Source of the DNA: Candidatus Omnitrophota bacterium
GTDB taxonomy: Bacteria; Hinthialibacterota; Hinthialibacteria; JAKQFZ01
Assembly: GCA_029558215.1 (NCBI GenBank)
Contig: JAKQFZ010000532.1
Span: forward strand, 1 to 8,724
Direction: 5' to 3'
DNA: 8,724 bases
Shown here: positions 5,957-8,724 of the stretch, piece after piece
Numbering within the stretch: position 1 is the stretch's first letter
How the letters are laid out: each line of letters opens with the position of its first letter
Program-made: the position numbers and the translations under genes
Notes under the pieces: model-generated
The model's input: the letters and a program-made list of their open reading frames with translations, nothing else
Told to the model about the DNA's origin: nothing
Database searches by the model: none

Positions 5957-7384
5957 ATGCAGTCGGCTCAAACCGCTCAGTCAAATAGGATTCCCGTCTT
6001 CTTTCTGATCGCCGTGGTCTTGATTGTCACAACGTGCCTGGCCGTGGTGGCTTCACCAAAGCCGCTGGCTGCAATCGGTGGGGTGCTCGCTTTTAGCACA
6101 CTGTTTGGACTGGCTCTGAATGCAGAAGCCTGTCTCCTCGGCTTTATACTGCTTCAGCCTTGTATTCCAAGGTCGTACTATACGCCAGCCGTCGTGCTTC
6201 CGATCGGTCTGGATTTCACGAGAGCCTACTTTCCATTTCTACTCTTGGCCTTGTGTTTCTACTGGATGTACTGCCTTCGAGTTCGCCCGCCTGCAAGTCC
6301 GGCTCATAAGTGGCTCTTTGTCTGGATATTGGCAACCACTGTGGCATTGGCACGAGCCCTGGTGTTTAAGGAGGCGTTTCTTCAGCGATACATCCCTTTT
6401 GTTGCTGCGGCACTTTGTTACACGATTTTTGCCGCGTACGCACGCACTCAAAAACACGTTGAACGAGTGTTCAAAGCCATGATCGTGGCAAGCCTGTTTG
6501 TCGTGTTTTTCGCAGTTTACGAAATGGTCTTGGGAGTCAACCCCTTCTGGAAAGACTTTCGGATGCGGGAAGGTCAATACCGCTTGGCGAGTTCTCTGGA
6601 GAACCCCCAGGTTCTGGGCACCTATCTTCTCTTTTGTCTGTCCATCGCTTCGGTTTATTTCCGACAAGCGACAACTGCTTTCAAACGCTTGACTTGGTTG
6701 GCGCTACTGATCACGTATCTGGCCGTCATTCTACTGACCTTCACACGCTCAGCATGGCTCGGAGTCGTTGTCATGGGACTGCTGCTCGTGCGCCGCAAAA
6801 GAGCGTTGGCATTGCTTGGTCTCTTCGGCCTCGCAATTTACTTCTCACCGATATTCTCACATTACATCTCGCCCGTACTGAAGAGTGCCGAAGCACAGCA
6901 CAACATCTTCCATCGCTTCTATGTCTACAAGAAGGCGTTGTACATCATCAAGGATAATCCTATCCTGGGTATCGGCCTTAACAATTTCAGTCACTATTCG
7001 ATGGAGTATGACAAGGTGTTTATCGGCACGAAACGGTATCTTCAAAACCCGGGAAGCCATAACACTTTTTTCACCTATGCTTCAGAACTTGGACTGTGGG
7101 GATTCCTGGGCGTAGCTGGGTTTCTCTGGACGTGTCTGGGCTCAATCTGGCCTCTTTACCGAAAGCCCGATCAATTTGGTGAACTCGGTGCACTTGGACG
7201 TTCCCTGTTTGTCGGTCTTGTGGCCATGCTGGGAACGGGGCTCACCTATCAGGCATTCCAATGGGGAACGCTCATCACCCCACTTCTGGTACTCTCGGGA
7301 TGCGGTCTCGTACTCAGACGCATCAGCCAGGAAGAACCTTTCACAAAACCTTCTCCTGAAGAGGCCATTCAGGAAGTCCAATGA
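5957..7384 (+). CDS. O-antigen ligase / Wzy-type polymerase family membrane protein (Wzy_C domain)
   Basis: This 475-residue protein is built of about ten to twelve hydrophobic segments; clear ones span residues 13-32, 37-54, 91-108, 118-136, 146-161, 173-193, 218-234, 246-262, 265-278, 284-300, 377-398 and 415-452. Wzy_C features are TFTRSAWLG (261-269), the periplasmic-loop motif DNPILGIGLNNF (333-344) and SHNTFFTYASELGLWGF (367-383). Members join undecaprenyl-linked sugar chains in the periplasm, either ligating O-antigen to lipid A-core, polymerising repeat units, or glycosylating proteins. Sequence alone does not separate these roles. The C-terminal 20 residues are soluble and acidic (PSPEEAIQE). 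The ATG at 5957 has GAGGAGA (5943-5949) 7 bases upstream. Its TGA overlaps the start of the flippase gene, so the two are probably translationally coupled. This partner suggests that the polymerase or ligase acts on the glycan which the flippase exports. Confidence 0.88.
   Translation: MQSAQTAQSNRIPVFFLIAVVLIVTTCLAVVASPKPLAAIGGVLAFSTLFGLALNAEACLLGFILLQPCIPRSYYTPAVVLPIGLDFTRAYFPFLLLALCFYWMYCLRVRPPASPAHKWLFVWILATTVALARALVFKEAFLQRYIPFVAAALCYTIFAAYARTQKHVERVFKAMIVASLFVVFFAVYEMVLGVNPFWKDFRMREGQYRLASSLENPQVLGTYLLFCLSIASVYFRQATTAFKRLTWLALLITYLAVILLTFTRSAWLGVVVMGLLLVRRKRALALLGLFGLAIYFSPIFSHYISPVLKSAEAQHNIFHRFYVYKKALYIIKDNPILGIGLNNFSHYSMEYDKVFIGTKRYLQNPGSHNTFFTYASELGLWGFLGVAGFLWTCLGSIWPLYRKPDQFGELGALGRSLFVGLVAMLGTGLTYQAFQWGTLITPLLVLSGCGLVLRRISQEEPFTKPSPEEAIQEVQ
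7371..7384 (+). promoter_or_regulatory. ATGA stop-start overlap with Shine-Dalgarno, coupling the Wzy_C and flippase genes
   Basis: The flippase ATG (7381-7383) shares bases with the upstream TGA (7382-7384). AGGAAG at 7371-7376 lies inside the end of the upstream gene at a usable 4-base distance. This arrangement usually gives translational coupling and roughly matched production of the two membrane proteins. Confidence 0.75.
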
Positions 7385-8724
7385 ATACTCCTCTCAACAC
7401 CCAAATGTCCAGGCGCAGGCTGGCTGCTCAGACCTTACTGCTGACGGGTGGAACCTTTGCCCTGAAGATTCTTGCATACGTGAAACTGGCGATCTTGGCC
7501 TCCTTCTTTGGAACAACGTCCCAGAATGATGCCTATGTGTTTGCCCTCTTGCTCCCTTCCCTGATCGCCAATGTCATGACCAACTCAGCGGCTCCCGCAC
7601 TCCTGCCCTTGTTCGCGGATCTGCTCTTCCAAGGCAAGAGAGAGGATGCCTGGCGAATGGCGTGGACAATGGTCGTCTCGGTAACTCTGATTCTGACGCT
7701 CGCCTTTTTGGGCGTGGCCGTGTTTTATGGAAGAGTCGTAGCCCCACTTGCTTCCGGCTTTTCTCCGGAAACCAGACAGATATGCACCCAATTGTTCTAT
7801 ATCGCAGGGCCCAGCATGATCTTGGCTTCAGTTTCCGCTTGTCTGCGCTCGCTCTTTCAGTGCCTTGAGCGCTTCGCGGTCATGACGATCACTCAGATCG
7901 TCGGACTCATAGTGGGAATCATCTCTCTGATTGCCCTGAAGCCTGCCTATGGAATTCATGCCGCCGCACTTGCCGTGACCCTCAATTACCTTGCAGAAGT
8001 TCTCTTCATGATCCCCTTTCTTTGGAAAGAAGGAGCCTTTCGGTTCTTCCACATTGGCGTTTCGAGCAGAGTTGTGGAGGCATCCAAACTTTTTCTGATG
8101 TACATGGTCAGTTCAGCAGTCATGCAGATCAACACCACCATAGATCGATGGCTTGCTTCATCGCTTCCGGAAAGCAGCATCTCGTATATCAATCACGCCA
8201 GCAACGCGGAGATGATGGTCAATGCCCTTTTGGGCAGCGGCTTCTGCATGGCTCTTCTGCCCCTTATGGCTCGACAGGCATCCGCAAAGGATTCAGAACG
8301 CTTTGATCATGCCCTGAGTTTGAATATCCGCTTCATGGTGCTGGTGTTTTTCCCCTATGTCTTCGCGGTACTCCTGCTCGGGTCAGACATGATCTCCGTG
8401 CTCTTTGAAAGAGGAATGTTCAACCAAGAGTCGGTGCAAGGAGTCACTCGTGCATGGCGCTTTTACGCTCTGGGAGCCCTTGCATACGCTATCGGCCGTC
8501 CGATTCAGAACGCGTTCTACATTCACAAGAAGGCAGCGCTCCAGTTGATTCTTACATCCGGATGTCTTGTCGTCAACGTCGCACTGAACATAGTCTTCAT
8601 GCGGCTGATGGGATATGTTGGATTGGCTCTGGCAACAAGCCTCTCCATGTCGCTCTTCTACGTTGTGATAGCTGTGACCTTTCACAAGACCAAGAGAGGC
8701 GTTCTGCCTTGGAGGAAATCGCTG
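7381..8724 (+). CDS. MurJ/MviN-type (MVF superfamily) lipid-linked glycan flippase, 3' end cut
   Basis: The frame is open to the right edge (448 residues seen; the family usually has about 500 or more). It starts at the ATG at 7381, overlapping the upstream stop as ATGA, with AGGAAG (7371-7376) just before it. Family marks are TFALKILAYVKLAILASFFG (25-44), NDAYVFALLLPS (49-60), DRWLASSLPESSIS (255-268), ALLPLMARQA (291-300) and the very typical LFERGMF (341-347). At least ten hydrophobic segments are visible. MurJ flips lipid II for peptidoglycan synthesis, and relatives flip other undecaprenyl-linked sugars. By my mental alignment with E. coli MurJ, Arg18 and Arg24 become Lys29 and Lys35, and Asp39 is kept as Asp50. 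The positions of Arg52, Asp269, Arg270 and Glu273 are uncharged or displaced (VMTNSA at 65-70; SNAEMM at 274-279). Together with the coupled Wzy_C gene, this suggests an exopolysaccharide or O-antigen flippase rather than the housekeeping MurJ, so I give no symbol. Confidence 0.85.
   Translation, partial: MNTPLNTQMSRRRLAAQTLLLTGGTFALKILAYVKLAILASFFGTTSQNDAYVFALLLPSLIANVMTNSAAPALLPLFADLLFQGKREDAWRMAWTMVVSVTLILTLAFLGVAVFYGRVVAPLASGFSPETRQICTQLFYIAGPSMILASVSACLRSLFQCLERFAVMTITQIVGLIVGIISLIALKPAYGIHAAALAVTLNYLAEVLFMIPFLWKEGAFRFFHIGVSSRVVEASKLFLMYMVSSAVMQINTTIDRWLASSLPESSISYINHASNAEMMVNALLGSGFCMALLPLMARQASAKDSERFDHALSLNIRFMVLVFFPYVFAVLLLGSDMISVLFERGMFNQESVQGVTRAWRFYALGALAYAIGRPIQNAFYIHKKAALQLILTSGCLVVNVALNIVFMRLMGYVGLALATSLSMSLFYVVIAVTFHKTKRGVLPWRKSL

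Noticed and set aside
7585..8685. Minus-strand reading frames opposite the flippase gene
   Set aside because: All are short, without domains or start signals, and lie opposite a continuous, clearly membrane-protein-coding frame.

Overview
The window comes from a bacterial chromosome of roughly balanced base composition. It looks Gram-negative: a Wzy/WaaL-type O-antigen ligase or polymerase is encoded next to a MurJ/MVF-type lipid-linked glycan flippase. The proteins are clear family members but match no well-known model organism that I recognise. An uncultured or deep-branching phylum is my impression only. I see no IS elements, tRNA or rRNA genes, CRISPR arrays or phage genes.

Layout. (1) Bases 1-534, plus strand: the C-terminal part of a radical SAM/SPASM protein, cut by the left edge. 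(2) Bases 571-5749, minus strand: four co-directional genes. In transcription order they are a sugar-phosphate nucleotidyltransferase with a left-handed beta-helix tail, metK, ahcY, and a Gfo/Idh/MocA-type oxidoreductase with GH109-like motifs. The gaps are 44, 160 and 28 bases. The 160-base metK-ahcY gap holds competing hairpins and is the best candidate for an undescribed regulatory element. (3) Bases 5750-5956: a divergent intergenic region that should drive both transcription units. (4) Bases 5957-8724, plus strand: an O-antigen ligase/Wzy-like membrane protein whose stop overlaps (ATGA) the start of a MurJ-like flippase. The flippase gene runs off the right edge.

How the genes may work together. 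MetK makes S-adenosylmethionine and AhcY removes S-adenosylhomocysteine, so the minus-strand unit carries most of the methyl-donor cycle. It is flanked by genes of NDP-sugar activation and sugar modification or cleavage. The divergent unit encodes flipping and polymerisation or ligation of lipid-linked glycans. The window therefore reads as a cell-surface polysaccharide locus with SAM-cycle housekeeping genes built in. Whether the two are functionally linked is inference. Gene calls are firm for metK, ahcY, the nucleotidyltransferase, the Wzy_C protein and the MVF protein. The exact substrates of the sugar enzymes are unknown.
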